Positions 17,389 to 25,459 of a DNA stretch of 64,000 bases are shown piece after piece (position 1 is the first letter of the stretch; every line of letters starts with the position of its first letter). The translations under genes were made by a program, and so were the position numbers. The stretch covers positions 1 to 64,000 of the forward strand of contig JAODMY010000021.1 in assembly GCA_025465535.1 (NCBI GenBank), read 5' to 3'. The stretch comes from Glaciihabitans sp. Its GTDB lineage: Bacteria > Actinomycetota > Actinomycetes > Actinomycetales > Microbacteriaceae. Below the pieces are notes generated by a model. That model did no database searches and was not told where the DNA came from. It saw only the letters and a program-made list of their open reading frames with translations.

Positions 17389-18003
17389 ATGATCGATCGC
17401 CGCGTGATGTTGAAGTACAGCGGTGCCGCTGCCCTTGGAGCGCTTGCGCTGACCGCCGTGTCCTCGGAAACGGATCTCGACTTCGCAAACGCCTCCGCGC
17501 CGCCCCAGCCACTGCTGCCCGATCCGGCCACGACGCTCGTGTCCAACCCGCCCTTTCCGAAGGGGCTCACCCGCGAAGAACGTGCGCATCTCGTGACTTT
17601 CGATGAGCTGGATTTCGACGTCTTCACCCACGAAGAGTGGAACCGGCTTGGTGAGAGCCATGCCGACACCATTCGGGTCCACTGGCCCGACGGCCACTTC
17701 ACCGACGGCATCGACCAGCACATTGCCGACCTCAAGGCGCTATTCGCCTGGGCGCCGGACACTCGCATCCTTCAGCACCCAATCCGCGTCGCGAAAGGCA
17801 ATCTCACGGCGGTGACCGGCGTAATGCGCGGCACGTTCACTCGGCCGATGGCCGATGGCAAAGGCGGCTTCACTCCTCCCACCGGCAAGGCGTACGCGAT
17901 CAACATGGCGACCGTCGGCAACTGGAATCGGTCCGGCGTGATGAGCGAGGAATTCCTTTTCTGGGACAACCTCACCTTCTACCAACAGATCGGCCTGGCG
18001 TAA
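17389..18003 (+). CDS. Exported SnoaL-like (NTF2-fold) protein
   Basis: 204 aa. The first 30 residues (MIDRRVMLKYSGAAALGALA) resemble a Tat or Sec signal with a twin arginine, so the protein is probably exported. The rest has the SnoaL-like/ester-cyclase pattern: HEEWNRLGESHADTIRVHWPDG, followed by GIDQHIADLKALFAWAPDT and, near the end, the EEFLFWDN strand. Proteins of this type bind or cyclise small polyketide or aromatic molecules. AAGGAG stands upstream of the ATG. Divergent from the HxlR gene, so likely induced with it. Confidence 0.78.
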   Translation: MIDRRVMLKYSGAAALGALALTAVSSETDLDFANASAPPQPLLPDPATTLVSNPPFPKGLTREERAHLVTFDELDFDVFTHEEWNRLGESHADTIRVHWPDGHFTDGIDQHIADLKALFAWAPDTRILQHPIRVAKGNLTAVTGVMRGTFTRPMADGKGGFTPPTGKAYAINMATVGNWNRSGVMSEEFLFWDNLTFYQQIGLA

Positions 18004-18022
18004 TCGGACAGCCCTACGTCAG

Positions 18023-18108
18023 ACATGACAGTTTTCAACGCCGTCAATCAGGGGCCGCAGCTTGTTGATCAGCCAGGTTCGGTAGGAACCGGTGGGTGGG
18101 TCAGCCAT
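18023..18108 (-). CDS. Possible 28-residue ORF after the old-yellow enzyme
   Basis: ATG overlaps the 3' end of the OYE gene by 8 nt, giving a short peptide (MADPPTGSYRTWL...) that ends with TGA at 18023-18025. The overlap suggests coupling, or else this is the start of a truncated former gene. No family recognised and no ribosome site of its own is clear. Confidence 0.25.
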
Positions 18109-19219
18109 CGTTAAACGCTGACTGCTTGGCGCCTTCCTTCGGCCAATGCGTCCTTACATACTGGGGAGGCCAGTAGCTGAGCTCGACGCCCAATTCGTGA
18201 GCAGCTCGCAACGCAAAATGCGGATCCCGGCTAAACTCCCTCGCGATCATGACCGCGTCCGCTTGGTCCGCGCGAATGATGCTGTCTGCCTGGATCGGCG
18301 TGGTTATCGCACCCACCGCGCTGACTAATACGTCGGCGCGAGATTTTAGTCTCGTCGCGAGAGGGACCTGATAGCCCGGTCCGACTTGAATCGGCACGCC
18401 GGATGTAATTCCTCCGCTTGAGACATCAATTAGATCTGCGCCCGCAAGTTTCGCCCAGCCTGCGACCGTCGCCGTTTCTTCTTCGTCCCAACCACCGATG
18501 ACCCAATCGGTTGCCGATAAGCGAATGAACAGCGGGACATTCTCGCCGATCGCGGACCGCACGGCAGCAACAATTTGCAGAAGGAAACGCGCCCGGTTTT
18601 CGACCGAACCTCCGTAATCATCCACACGCGAATTCGCCAACGGAGAAAGGAATTGATGAATCAAATATCCGTGAGCTCCGTGTAGTTCAATCACATCGAA
18701 GCCAGCTCGCACCGCGCGCGTTGCCGCTGCCGCAAAGCTTTCGACCAAATCGTGGATTTCAGCGCGGCTCAAGCTCCTGGGCGTTCGGTGATCCGGATAC
18801 GGCAGCTCCGACGGAGCAACGGTCTCCCACCCCCCCTCTTCGTCACTCATCGAGCCGGTCTTGCCGCCGTAGCCCCAGTCGGGCCAGGTGGATGCTTTTC
18901 GACCAGCGTGCGCTAATTGAATTCCAACCTTCGCTCCCTGCGCGTGGAGGAACGCCGTGATCTTTGCCCATGCCGTCGCTTGTGTGTCATTCCAGATGCC
19001 CGTGTCCGCAGGAGAGATTCGCCCGTCCGGCACGATCGCGCTTGCTTCCACAACAATCAGTCCGGCGCCTCCGGCCGCCATAGCGCCAAGATGTACGAAG
19101 TGCCAGTCTCGAGGCACCCCGTCCCATTCCAGAATTGTGTATTGACACATAGGTGCCACCCACAGGCGATTCCGGATTTCCACATCGCGAAGCGTAATGG
19201 GATCGAACAGGGCGGGCAT
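18101..19219 (-). CDS. Old-yellow-enzyme family NADH:flavin oxidoreductase (YqjM-like)
   Basis: FMN-dependent ene-reductase, 372 aa, reducing C=C bonds conjugated to carbonyl or nitro groups. The thermophilic-like/YqjM subclass is indicated by the cysteine in APMCQYT near residue 25, QLAHAGRKAS, the substrate-binding pair in ELHGAHGYLIHQFLSPLAN, and the R in SVENRARFLL. GGAG precedes the ATG by 6 nt. Divergent from an MFS carrier, with two IclR-type boxes in between. It may reduce an enone or cyclohexenone intermediate of the ring-degradation route. Confidence 0.92.
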   Translation of the reverse strand: MPALFDPITLRDVEIRNRLWVAPMCQYTILEWDGVPRDWHFVHLGAMAAGGAGLIVVEASAIVPDGRISPADTGIWNDTQATAWAKITAFLHAQGAKVGIQLAHAGRKASTWPDWGYGGKTGSMSDEEGGWETVAPSELPYPDHRTPRSLSRAEIHDLVESFAAAATRAVRAGFDVIELHGAHGYLIHQFLSPLANSRVDDYGGSVENRARFLLQIVAAVRSAIGENVPLFIRLSATDWVIGGWDEEETATVAGWAKLAGADLIDVSSGGITSGVPIQVGPGYQVPLATRLKSRADVLVSAVGAITTPIQADSIIRADQADAVMIAREFSRDPHFALRAAHELGVELSYWPPQYVRTHWPKEGAKQSAFNDG

Positions 19220-19342
19220 CAGGCTCCAAGGTTTGAAGACAAGTCGGCTCGGGGTAATCCACGTGGCCTGCTTGAGCGATTCGCGCGTGAAATCTCGGCG
19301 CTATGGAGAGCGTAGAACTCGCGTGATCTCGGACAAACGGGT

Positions 19343-19359
19343 CGTTCCGCTGAGTGGGA
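19343..19359 (+). promoter_or_regulatory. IclR-type box 1
   Basis: GTTCCGC-TGA-GTGGGAA: one exact half site and a degenerate second arm. It lies 124 nt upstream of the OYE start. One of four near-identical boxes in the 19-26 kb block. Confidence 0.65.
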
Positions 19360-19368
19360 AGATCGTGC

Positions 19369-19385
19369 TGTTCCGCTGAACGGTA
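19369..19385 (+). promoter_or_regulatory. IclR-type box 2
   Basis: GTTCCGC-TGA-ACGGTAC, 26 nt (start to start) after box 1, so both face the same side of the helix within about half a turn; tandem sites like this are usual for IclR tetramers. Confidence 0.65.
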
Positions 19386-19597
19386 CGAGCCCGTTGACTC
19401 TCGACCTGCTGCCCATATGTTTGTTCCTTCAATGCGCGACGAGCCGTGAGGCACCCCGCGAAGACGACTTGAGGCAGGGTCGCCGGCAAAGTGCGCCTCG
19501 ATACGTTGCCACACGTCCGGTGGCAGGCACTTCGCTTCTCGGTCCGAAATAATTTGCCGCGCCCACCGGCGCAGGCCACTCTGACGCAGAGGTTGGT

Positions 19598-20821
19598 TTG
19601 CCGATCTTGACAGTTGTAATAGCCAGAAGACCATTCCCTACGCATGTACCCGTAGTGATTTTGGGAGCCCTCGTAGGTTTGGGCCCGTTCACGATCGATG
19701 CATATCTTCCGGCGCTACCCGAAATTGGTCGACAGTTCGACGCATCCTCGTCGGCGCTTCAACTGACGCTCTCCACAACGACACTCGGATTCGCGGTGGG
19801 GCAACTCGTAGCGGGTCCTCTCAGCGATCGATTCGGCAGAAAGCTGCCGCTGACTCTCGCGACAGCTCTTCATATTTTGTCGAGCCTGGCTATTCTCGGG
19901 TGCGACAACGTTGTGGAGCTCACTGTCGCGAGAGCCTTTCAAGGCATTGGCGCAGCAGGAGGTGCGGTCATCGCATTGGCGATAGCCCGCGACGTTTACG
20001 ATGGGCCGAGGTTGACGCGGAGCCTTGGGGCTCTGGCTCTGTTTTCCGGCTTGGCGCCGATTGTCGCGCCGATAGTCGGTAGCCAGCTCCTGACAGTGAC
20101 CAGCTGGAAGGGCGTCTTCGTTTTCCTGGCATCGCTCGGTTTCATTATTGTTTTGACAGCCGCGCTTCTGGTGCCCGAAACACATCCAAAAAGGCGTCGC
20201 GAGACGATGATCACGAACAGCTTGCGTTCTCGATACTCCACGTTGTTTCGGGACCGAGCGTATCTGGCCATCGTCTCCGTAAGTGCCCTCCAGTTCGCGG
20301 CGTTTTTCGCCTACCTCTCCGCGTCTTCGCAACTGTTTCAAAAAAATTACGGCTTTGATCCGCAGGCATTCGGACTTTTGTTTGGAATCAACGGTGTCGG
20401 CCTCGCGATTGGAGCACAACTGTCGAGTCGGTTGGCCGGGACGATGCATCCGCGTCAACTGTTGAGCCGTATTCAACCAATCCTGCTAGCCATCTCCATG
20501 GCGACGGTGGTGACTTCGGTGCTGCGGTTTCCTACCGTCTTCGTCTTGATTTCGTTCTTCTTGTTCGCATTTGGATACGGATTCGCGCTACCGTGCGTGC
20601 AATTCCTGGCACTGCAGCGGCATCCTCTCATTGCGGGAACAGCCGCATCCATATTGGGTGCGTCCAACTTCGCCTTAGGCGGCCTGGTCGCAGCGTTGGT
20701 GGGTTTGATCGGTATCTCGGGTGTGGCCGTTGGCAGTACCGAATTCGCCTTATTCTCCTTAGCGACAGCGATCTTCTGGGCTGGCTATGACCGAACTCTT
20801 TCTCGCGCCTCGAAGGGCTGA
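19598..20821 (+). CDS. MFS transporter, Bcr/CflA (DHA1) type
   Basis: 12-TM carrier, 407 aa. Bcr/CflA features: FTIDAYLPALPEIGRQF in TM1, the motif A loop GPLSDRFGRKLPL, and RAFQGIGAAGGAVIALAIARD in TM4-5. Start taken as TTG at 19598, 5 nt after AGAGG; no ATG is available before TM1. Its position across the double IclR box from the OYE suggests movement (uptake or efflux) of a pathway compound. Confidence 0.82.
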   Translation: MPILTVVIARRPFPTHVPVVILGALVGLGPFTIDAYLPALPEIGRQFDASSSALQLTLSTTTLGFAVGQLVAGPLSDRFGRKLPLTLATALHILSSLAILGCDNVVELTVARAFQGIGAAGGAVIALAIARDVYDGPRLTRSLGALALFSGLAPIVAPIVGSQLLTVTSWKGVFVFLASLGFIIVLTAALLVPETHPKRRRETMITNSLRSRYSTLFRDRAYLAIVSVSALQFAAFFAYLSASSQLFQKNYGFDPQAFGLLFGINGVGLAIGAQLSSRLAGTMHPRQLLSRIQPILLAISMATVVTSVLRFPTVFVLISFFLFAFGYGFALPCVQFLALQRHPLIAGTAASILGASNFALGGLVAALVGLIGISGVAVGSTEFALFSLATAIFWAGYDRTLSRASKG

Positions 20822-20877
20822 TTGGCACCAGGGCAGAGGTCCCCATTTGCACGTGGAACAAAGAGTGGAATCGTAGG

Positions 20878-21654
20878 TCACTGGCGAATGCTGCTGAGGG
20901 CGCCGCCGTCGGCAAGAAGAATCGACCCATTTATGTAGGAACTGGCTGGCTCGACGAGAAATCGCACGATTGCTGCAATTTCCTGCGGATCGGCGGCACT
21001 TCCTCGCACGTTGCCCATTCCGAGCTCGTCGATCTTGTCGCCCAGCATTGCTTCAGTTCCAGCGGTGCGGACCGGACCCGGTGCCACGGCGTTGACGCGC
21101 ACTCCACTGGCCCCGAACTCCATCGCCCAGGAGCGGGTTAGCAGATCCACCGCTGCCTTTGACGCGCCGTACGCCGCGCGCTCCGGAGCAGGGGAGGTGC
21201 TTGCTGACGATGAAATGGTCACAATGGCGCCGCGCCCGCGCTTCGCCATTCGCGGTGCGATGGTGGCGACCAGAAGGAATGGTGCTCGAACGTTGATGGC
21301 GAACTGCCGGTCAAAAGACGCAGCTCCCATGCTGGAAGTCGGACCAAACTCCCAAATTCCGGCAGCGCTGACGAGTATGTCGACGTCACGTGAGAGGTCG
21401 GCCAAAGCAATCGCGCCGTCAGCATCAGTAAGGTCCGAAGACACGAAGCGCGCGTCTACACCCGTCTTCTTGAGCTCATCGACCAACGCAGCGCCTCGCG
21501 CTTCGTTGCGGCCATGGACAATCATGTCGGCCCCCGCAAGCGCGAGCTCAAGAGCAACAGCACGGCCAATCCCGGAAGTTGCACCCGTGACCAGCGCGGT
21601 TTGTCCGGAAAGGTTGTGAGCACTTTCGAGGGATGCATAGGGCTGCCGCTTCAT
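20878..21654 (-). CDS. SDR-family oxidoreductase
   Basis: Classical short-chain dehydrogenase, 258 aa: TGATSGIGRAVALELA cofactor loop, SAAGIW in place of NNAG, catalytic SSSAS and YGASK, and VRVNAVAPGPV. NAD(P)H-dependent oxidation or reduction of an alcohol/ketone. ATG at 21654 preceded by GGTAGAGAG; an ATG five codons earlier is possible. Convergent with the MFS gene and 75 nt downstream of the racemase-like gene, on the same strand, so probably co-transcribed from the box-3 promoter. Confidence 0.88.
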   Translation of the reverse strand: MKRQPYASLESAHNLSGQTALVTGATSGIGRAVALELALAGADMIVHGRNEARGAALVDELKKTGVDARFVSSDLTDADGAIALADLSRDVDILVSAAGIWEFGPTSSMGAASFDRQFAINVRAPFLLVATIAPRMAKRGRGAIVTISSSASTSPAPERAAYGASKAAVDLLTRSWAMEFGASGVRVNAVAPGPVRTAGTEAMLGDKIDELGMGNVRGSAADPQEIAAIVRFLVEPASSYINGSILLADGGALSSIRQ

Positions 21655-21729
21655 TCTCTCTACCTTCATCCTGTATTCGAAAATGAACGCACATCAAGGC
21701 GGTGCGCAGTTCAGATCGTCGTGGGAACG

Positions 21730-22461
21730 TCACGTGTTCGATCGGATCGTCTCCGAAGTCGAAGGAGAAAAAGGGATGCGCGCGGCTGCAAAGGCGGCAC
21801 TCAACGAAATGGCAAACACATCGAGGACGGGGCGACCTCGTATCGCTCTGAGCTGCGCGGAGCGGACGACGAGGGCAAGAATTCCCTCGGCCGGAACGAT
21901 TACCTGTTCTAAGTCATCGTCCTGGCAAGCGTCGACAAATGCTGCGCACAGCGGCTCTGGGTCGCGTATTGCATTTGAGATATCTCTTTCATCAGCGAGA
22001 TCGAGTCGCGTGGTTCGAACGGCGCCGTCCGCGAGTCCAAGCTCAGCCAACAATGAACTCGTCATTCCCATCTGATCGGAATTGATGCTTACCAACCGCG
22101 TGCTCTTTCCCATCTGTCGAGCCGAAAGGACGACCAGCTCGGCCATGGAAAGGATTGGTATGTCGAGCTTGGATCGCGCATTGAGCAGTCCGGGTGCCAC
22201 GAACGAACCGATGACGAGAGCACCAAAACCCTCGCGTTGCGCCGTGGCGGCGTTCTCGGCAACCTGCGAAGCAACGTCGTCGTAGCACTGCGGGTCGCGA
22301 AGTGCGCGCACCGGGGGCAAGCCGCCAAATGTACCTTCGCGGAGTCCGATGATCCTGACCTCGCACTGATCCGGGGTTAGCTCGGCAAGCACTCCGCGAA
22401 GAGCTTGATGATAGAGCGGCACCTCACGGAGATCCGTAATCGACTGATACCAAATCTTCAT
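21730..22461 (-). CDS. Asp/Glu/hydantoin racemase-fold protein lacking both catalytic cysteines
   Basis: 243 aa with the layout of the aspartate/glutamate/hydantoin racemase superfamily: KIWYQSITDL start, GALVIGSFVAPGLLNARSKL mid-chain, and VIVPAEGILALVVRS near the end. In active racemases these two places normally read GCF.DPGL and GC.G, each with a cysteine; here they are serine and proline/alanine. It may be a decarboxylase- or isomerase-like relative, or a ligand binder. Chosen ATG gives the conserved N-terminus; the longer open frame crosses the box-3 operator. No strong Shine-Dalgarno. Confidence 0.7.
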   Translation of the reverse strand: MKIWYQSITDLREVPLYHQALRGVLAELTPDQCEVRIIGLREGTFGGLPPVRALRDPQCYDDVASQVAENAATAQREGFGALVIGSFVAPGLLNARSKLDIPILSMAELVVLSARQMGKSTRLVSINSDQMGMTSSLLAELGLADGAVRTTRLDLADERDISNAIRDPEPLCAAFVDACQDDDLEQVIVPAEGILALVVRSAQLRAIRGRPVLDVFAISLSAAFAAARIPFSPSTSETIRSNT

Positions 22462-22503
22462 ACAGCCGAGATTATTGCTACGGCGTGGGCCGATGTCGAC
22501 ATC

Positions 22504-22520
22504 GTTCCGCTGAGCGGTCG
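22504..22520 (+). promoter_or_regulatory. IclR-type box 3
   Basis: GTTCCGC-TGA-GCGGTCG, between the divergent racemase-like gene (43 nt) and the SDR gene (86 nt). Its second arm (GCGG) is closest to a full palindrome among the four boxes. Confidence 0.7.
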
Positions 22521-22605
22521 ACCCCGTTGACTTGTGATCGCAGCCAAGCGGATAGTCGAATCGAGCTTGTCCACAAGCCACAAGCCACAGACCGAAAGGC
22601 AGAAA

Positions 22606-23361
22606 GTGCAACCAAAATCAGTAATCGTAACCGGTGCTGGTGCAGGACTCGGGAAAGGTATCGCCGAGCGACTTGCGGCTGACGGATTCGACGTCGCAGT
22701 CACGGACATTGACGCTCAGGCCGCGGAGGGCGTCGCCGAAGATTTGCGGGCTCGAGGGTTAGGTGCGCGAGCCTACGCACTCGACGTATCGGATCCTGAG
22801 CAGGTCGATTCAGTCGTCGAGCGAGTCATTGCAAGCCAGCCGCAGCTCTACGGTCTGGTTAACAATGCGGGTATCGGTCGGGCCACCGCATTCCTTGACA
22901 TCTCAAAGAAAGATTGGGACCGCATCACGGCGGTGAACACCACAGGGCCGTTTCTCATGAGCCAGGCAGTCATCAAGGAACTGATAAAGCACCACGAAGG
23001 ATCAATCGTCAACTTGTCGTCGATCGCCGGCAAAGATGGGTTCCCCCACTGGGTGCACTATGGCGTTACCAAACACGCCGTCATCGGGCTGACTCGAGGA
23101 CTTGCACGCGAATTCGGCGGGGAGGGAATCCGAGTGAATGCCATTTGCCCCGGTGCCGTCAAGACCGCCATTTGGGGAGCAGAGGCGCAGGGGACCGACG
23201 ATCCTGACGCACTATTCGCGTCTTTGGCTAGTCGCACAGCCCTGGGGCGGGGCCAATCCGTCGAGGATATCGCCGCAGCCACCTCTTTTTTGATCGGAAA
23301 CGAAGCCATTAACATCACCGGTATCTCGCTCAGCGTTGATAGCGGATTGCTTTTTTCGTAG
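22606..23361 (+). CDS. SDR-family oxidoreductase (3-oxoacyl reductase-like)
   Basis: 251 aa, classical SDR: VTGAGAGLGKGIAERLA, NNAGIGRA, catalytic NLSSIAG plus YGVTK, VNAICPGAV. Start GTG at 22606, 7 nt after AAAGG; the frame is open further upstream, but that part overlaps the operator. First of three tightly packed rightward genes (9-nt gap to the VOC gene, then directly abutting the MBL gene). Expected to act on a hydroxyl or keto group of the pathway substrate. Confidence 0.88.
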   Translation: MQPKSVIVTGAGAGLGKGIAERLAADGFDVAVTDIDAQAAEGVAEDLRARGLGARAYALDVSDPEQVDSVVERVIASQPQLYGLVNNAGIGRATAFLDISKKDWDRITAVNTTGPFLMSQAVIKELIKHHEGSIVNLSSIAGKDGFPHWVHYGVTKHAVIGLTRGLAREFGGEGIRVNAICPGAVKTAIWGAEAQGTDDPDALFASLASRTALGRGQSVEDIAAATSFLIGNEAINITGISLSVDSGLLFS

Positions 23362-23370
23362 GAGACATCC

Positions 23371-23838
23371 ATGCCCAGTCTGCAAATCAACCATTTCGGG
23401 ATATCGGTTCGCGATATTGAACGATCGACGGAGTTCTACAAGTTGCTTGGTGCCGAAATCGCAGTCGAAACTGCACTTTTTTCGGGGCCGAAAATGGACA
23501 AGGGTCTTGGCTTGGAGGGCGTCGAACTTAAGGCGTGCATGATTTCCTTTGGCGGTTCGCTTGTGGAGCTGCTTGAGTACGTATCGCCCGTCGGAGACGA
23601 TTACGCGTCCATCAATGCCAATGTCGGTGCGCCCCATCTCGCTTTTCAGGTCGATGACATCCAGTCGCTCTATGACTCACTGTCAGATGCGGGATTCAAC
23701 TTCCTATCCGAGCCGGTCCTCATCGAAGATGGTCCGTTTGTTGGCGGCTATTTCGTGTACTCAGTCGACCCCGACGGGATTTCCGTCGAACTGATCCAGC
23801 CGGGACCCGGATTTGCGAGCGCCATAGCGAGCTTGTAA
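23371..23838 (+). CDS. VOC-superfamily protein (methylmalonyl-CoA epimerase/glyoxalase-like)
   Basis: 155 aa single vicinal-oxygen-chelate unit. Potential metal ligands: H in QINHFGISVRDIERS, E in LVELLEY, H in GAPHLAFQVDD, and E in GISVELIQPGPG near the C-terminus, giving an H-E-H-E set like epimerases and glyoxalases rather than extradiol dioxygenases. Preceded by TAGGAG. Sits between an SDR and an MBL hydrolase, so isomerisation of a keto or CoA-linked intermediate is plausible. Confidence 0.82.
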   Translation: MPSLQINHFGISVRDIERSTEFYKLLGAEIAVETALFSGPKMDKGLGLEGVELKACMISFGGSLVELLEYVSPVGDDYASINANVGAPHLAFQVDDIQSLYDSLSDAGFNFLSEPVLIEDGPFVGGYFVYSVDPDGISVELIQPGPGFASAIASL

Positions 23839-24780
23839 ATGACCGACTCGCTGGATGGGGTACGGCTGGATTACACGGCTGGCGTAATTCCGTCCGGCTA
23901 TCGGGTTTACGGAAGCGTGGCCACTCGGCGGAATTCAATTACCGTCCGCCAACTGTCTCCCCGTGTCCTTTGGGTTGATGTTTTTGGGTATCAGGCGACC
24001 GTCCTAATCGGTGCTAACTCTGCAATGCTTATCGACCCCTTAGACGACCCCCGGGCGCACGCGATCGTCGAATTGATGCGACGCGAATTCTCGGTCGAGA
24101 TCTCCTGCATTGCCTATTCCCATTGGCACGGTGACCACATACGTGGAGCAAACTCGGTTCTCGAGAGCACCCGTTGGCGCGAGCCGCTGTCAATTGTCGC
24201 CACAGAGGTTTGTGCGTCTGAAGTTCGTGTGCGCGGCATTTATCCGCTTCCCACTATCGAACTTCGGGTTGGCGACTCCTTCGATTTCGAGGGCATCGAA
24301 CTGAGGTTTTCGAACGTTGGAGGGCACACGGTCGACTCAACCTTGATCAACGTCGTCGCAGACGGTGTCGCTCATTGCGTTGACCTGGTGCATCCTCTGC
24401 AGGCTGAGTTTTTTTCGTTTGGCGCAGCTCTGGGCTTCGGAGATTACGTTCGTGCCCTGGAAAAATTGTCTGAGCAGAAATGGACGGTGCTGACGGCCGG
24501 TCACGGCGATATCGGTTGGCCATCCGACGTTCAACTCGCCCTCGAGTATTGTGCCGGGCTGAAACGCGTGACAGCGGAAGCCGTGAGGGAAGTCCAGTCT
24601 GCGCCAGAGCGTGCGACGGGCGACTCTCCGATGGCAGCAGCCGCCGACCTGCGCAAGCGGGTGATTGCCAGTGCTGTACCGAAGATCGAACGGGTATGGT
24701 CGGCGCGTCTGCCTGGACTGAAGTTCGCGGTCGAGTCACACGTCCTGTCCGTACTGGATGACATCCTCTACTTCGACTAG
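23839..24780 (+). CDS. MBL-fold metallo-hydrolase
   Basis: 313 aa, cytoplasmic zinc hydrolase. Motif HWHGDH (HxHxDH) near residue 95, GHTVDS near 158 and the metal-bridging Asp in HCVDLVHP, then TAGHGD. The C-terminal 80 residues are helical. Start codon directly follows the VOC stop with no gap, so the two are coupled. It may open a lactone or hydrolyse a thioester in the pathway; substrate not readable. Confidence 0.86.
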   Translation: MTDSLDGVRLDYTAGVIPSGYRVYGSVATRRNSITVRQLSPRVLWVDVFGYQATVLIGANSAMLIDPLDDPRAHAIVELMRREFSVEISCIAYSHWHGDHIRGANSVLESTRWREPLSIVATEVCASEVRVRGIYPLPTIELRVGDSFDFEGIELRFSNVGGHTVDSTLINVVADGVAHCVDLVHPLQAEFFSFGAALGFGDYVRALEKLSEQKWTVLTAGHGDIGWPSDVQLALEYCAGLKRVTAEAVREVQSAPERATGDSPMAAAADLRKRVIASAVPKIERVWSARLPGLKFAVESHVLSVLDDILYFD

Positions 24781-24791
24781 GCAAGCTCGTG

Positions 24792-24833
24792 ATTGGCCTG
24801 CGAAGCTACTCGCTCGCTTCCCTTGCGGCCAAT
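24792..24833. terminator. Possible hairpin between convergent genes
   Basis: ATTGGCC and GGCCAAT arms bracket a 28-nt region with an internal GAAGC/GCTTC pair, between the MBL stop and the TetR stop. No T-run; weak support. Confidence 0.4.
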
Positions 24834-24853
24834 GCGAATTTCGGGCGGGCTGG

Positions 24854-25459
24854 TCAGCTCGCGGTGAGCTCAACGGCACGAGCACATAGCAAGGAGTAGA
24901 AGCTGGACATCAACTCGCTAAATTTCGAGACTCCGAGTAGGTCGGCAATGAAGGCGCCATCGACTGCCGACAACATCGTGTCCGCAAGGTCCAGACCATG
25001 TTCAGCTGCGTTCGGCACTCCCTTGTTGCTGAGCCACGGCGTGATCGCAGAGCTGAGCCGCTCAATCGCCACCGAGCGAACGCGCAACGTTGTCTCGCGT
25101 ACCGAACCCTCTGACTCATCGAGTAGGCACAAGCTGAGATGGAGCCGAAGGAAATCTGGTCGCCGCTCGATCAAGCGTGTATTCGCATCAAACCATTGCC
25201 GGAAGCACTCGTCTGCGTCTCCGGTGAATGAACCAGGATGCGGGAGACCATCGAAAAACCGCTCCGCACCACGAGCCATCACCGCGGCGATCAAGCCGGC
25301 TTTGCTCGAAAAGTGCCAATAAATAGAACCTACCGGCAGTCCCGACGCCCGACATATGTCCGCAATCGATGTCGAGTCAATACCTTTTCGAGCCATCAAC
25401 AGTTCCGCCGCGTCGAGAATATCCTCATGCCCAGGGCTTGGTCGGCGCTTCGTCGACAT
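24854..25459 (-). CDS. TetR-family transcriptional regulator
   Basis: 201 aa. N-terminal HTH: MARKGIDSTSIADICRASGL then PVGSIYWHFSSKAGLIAAVM, classical TetR/AcrR spacing. The ligand domain is unassigned. Its ATG overlaps the stop of the upstream IclR gene by 1 nt (TGATG), so the two regulators are made together, an unusual coupling that suggests layered control of the catabolic block. Confidence 0.9.
   Translation of the reverse strand: MSTKRRPSPGHEDILDAAELLMARKGIDSTSIADICRASGLPVGSIYWHFSSKAGLIAAVMARGAERFFDGLPHPGSFTGDADECFRQWFDANTRLIERRPDFLRLHLSLCLLDESEGSVRETTLRVRSVAIERLSSAITPWLSNKGVPNAAEHGLDLADTMLSAVDGAFIADLLGVSKFSELMSSFYSLLCARAVELTAS

Larger units (their letters stand above)
19220..19597. 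other. Intergenic control region, OYE / MFS
   Basis: 378 bp between divergent genes. It holds two GTTCCGC-TGA boxes at 19343-19359 and 19369-19385. No ORF in it looks real (all have arginine-rich shadow composition). No canonical -35/-10 pair stands out. Confidence 0.7.
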
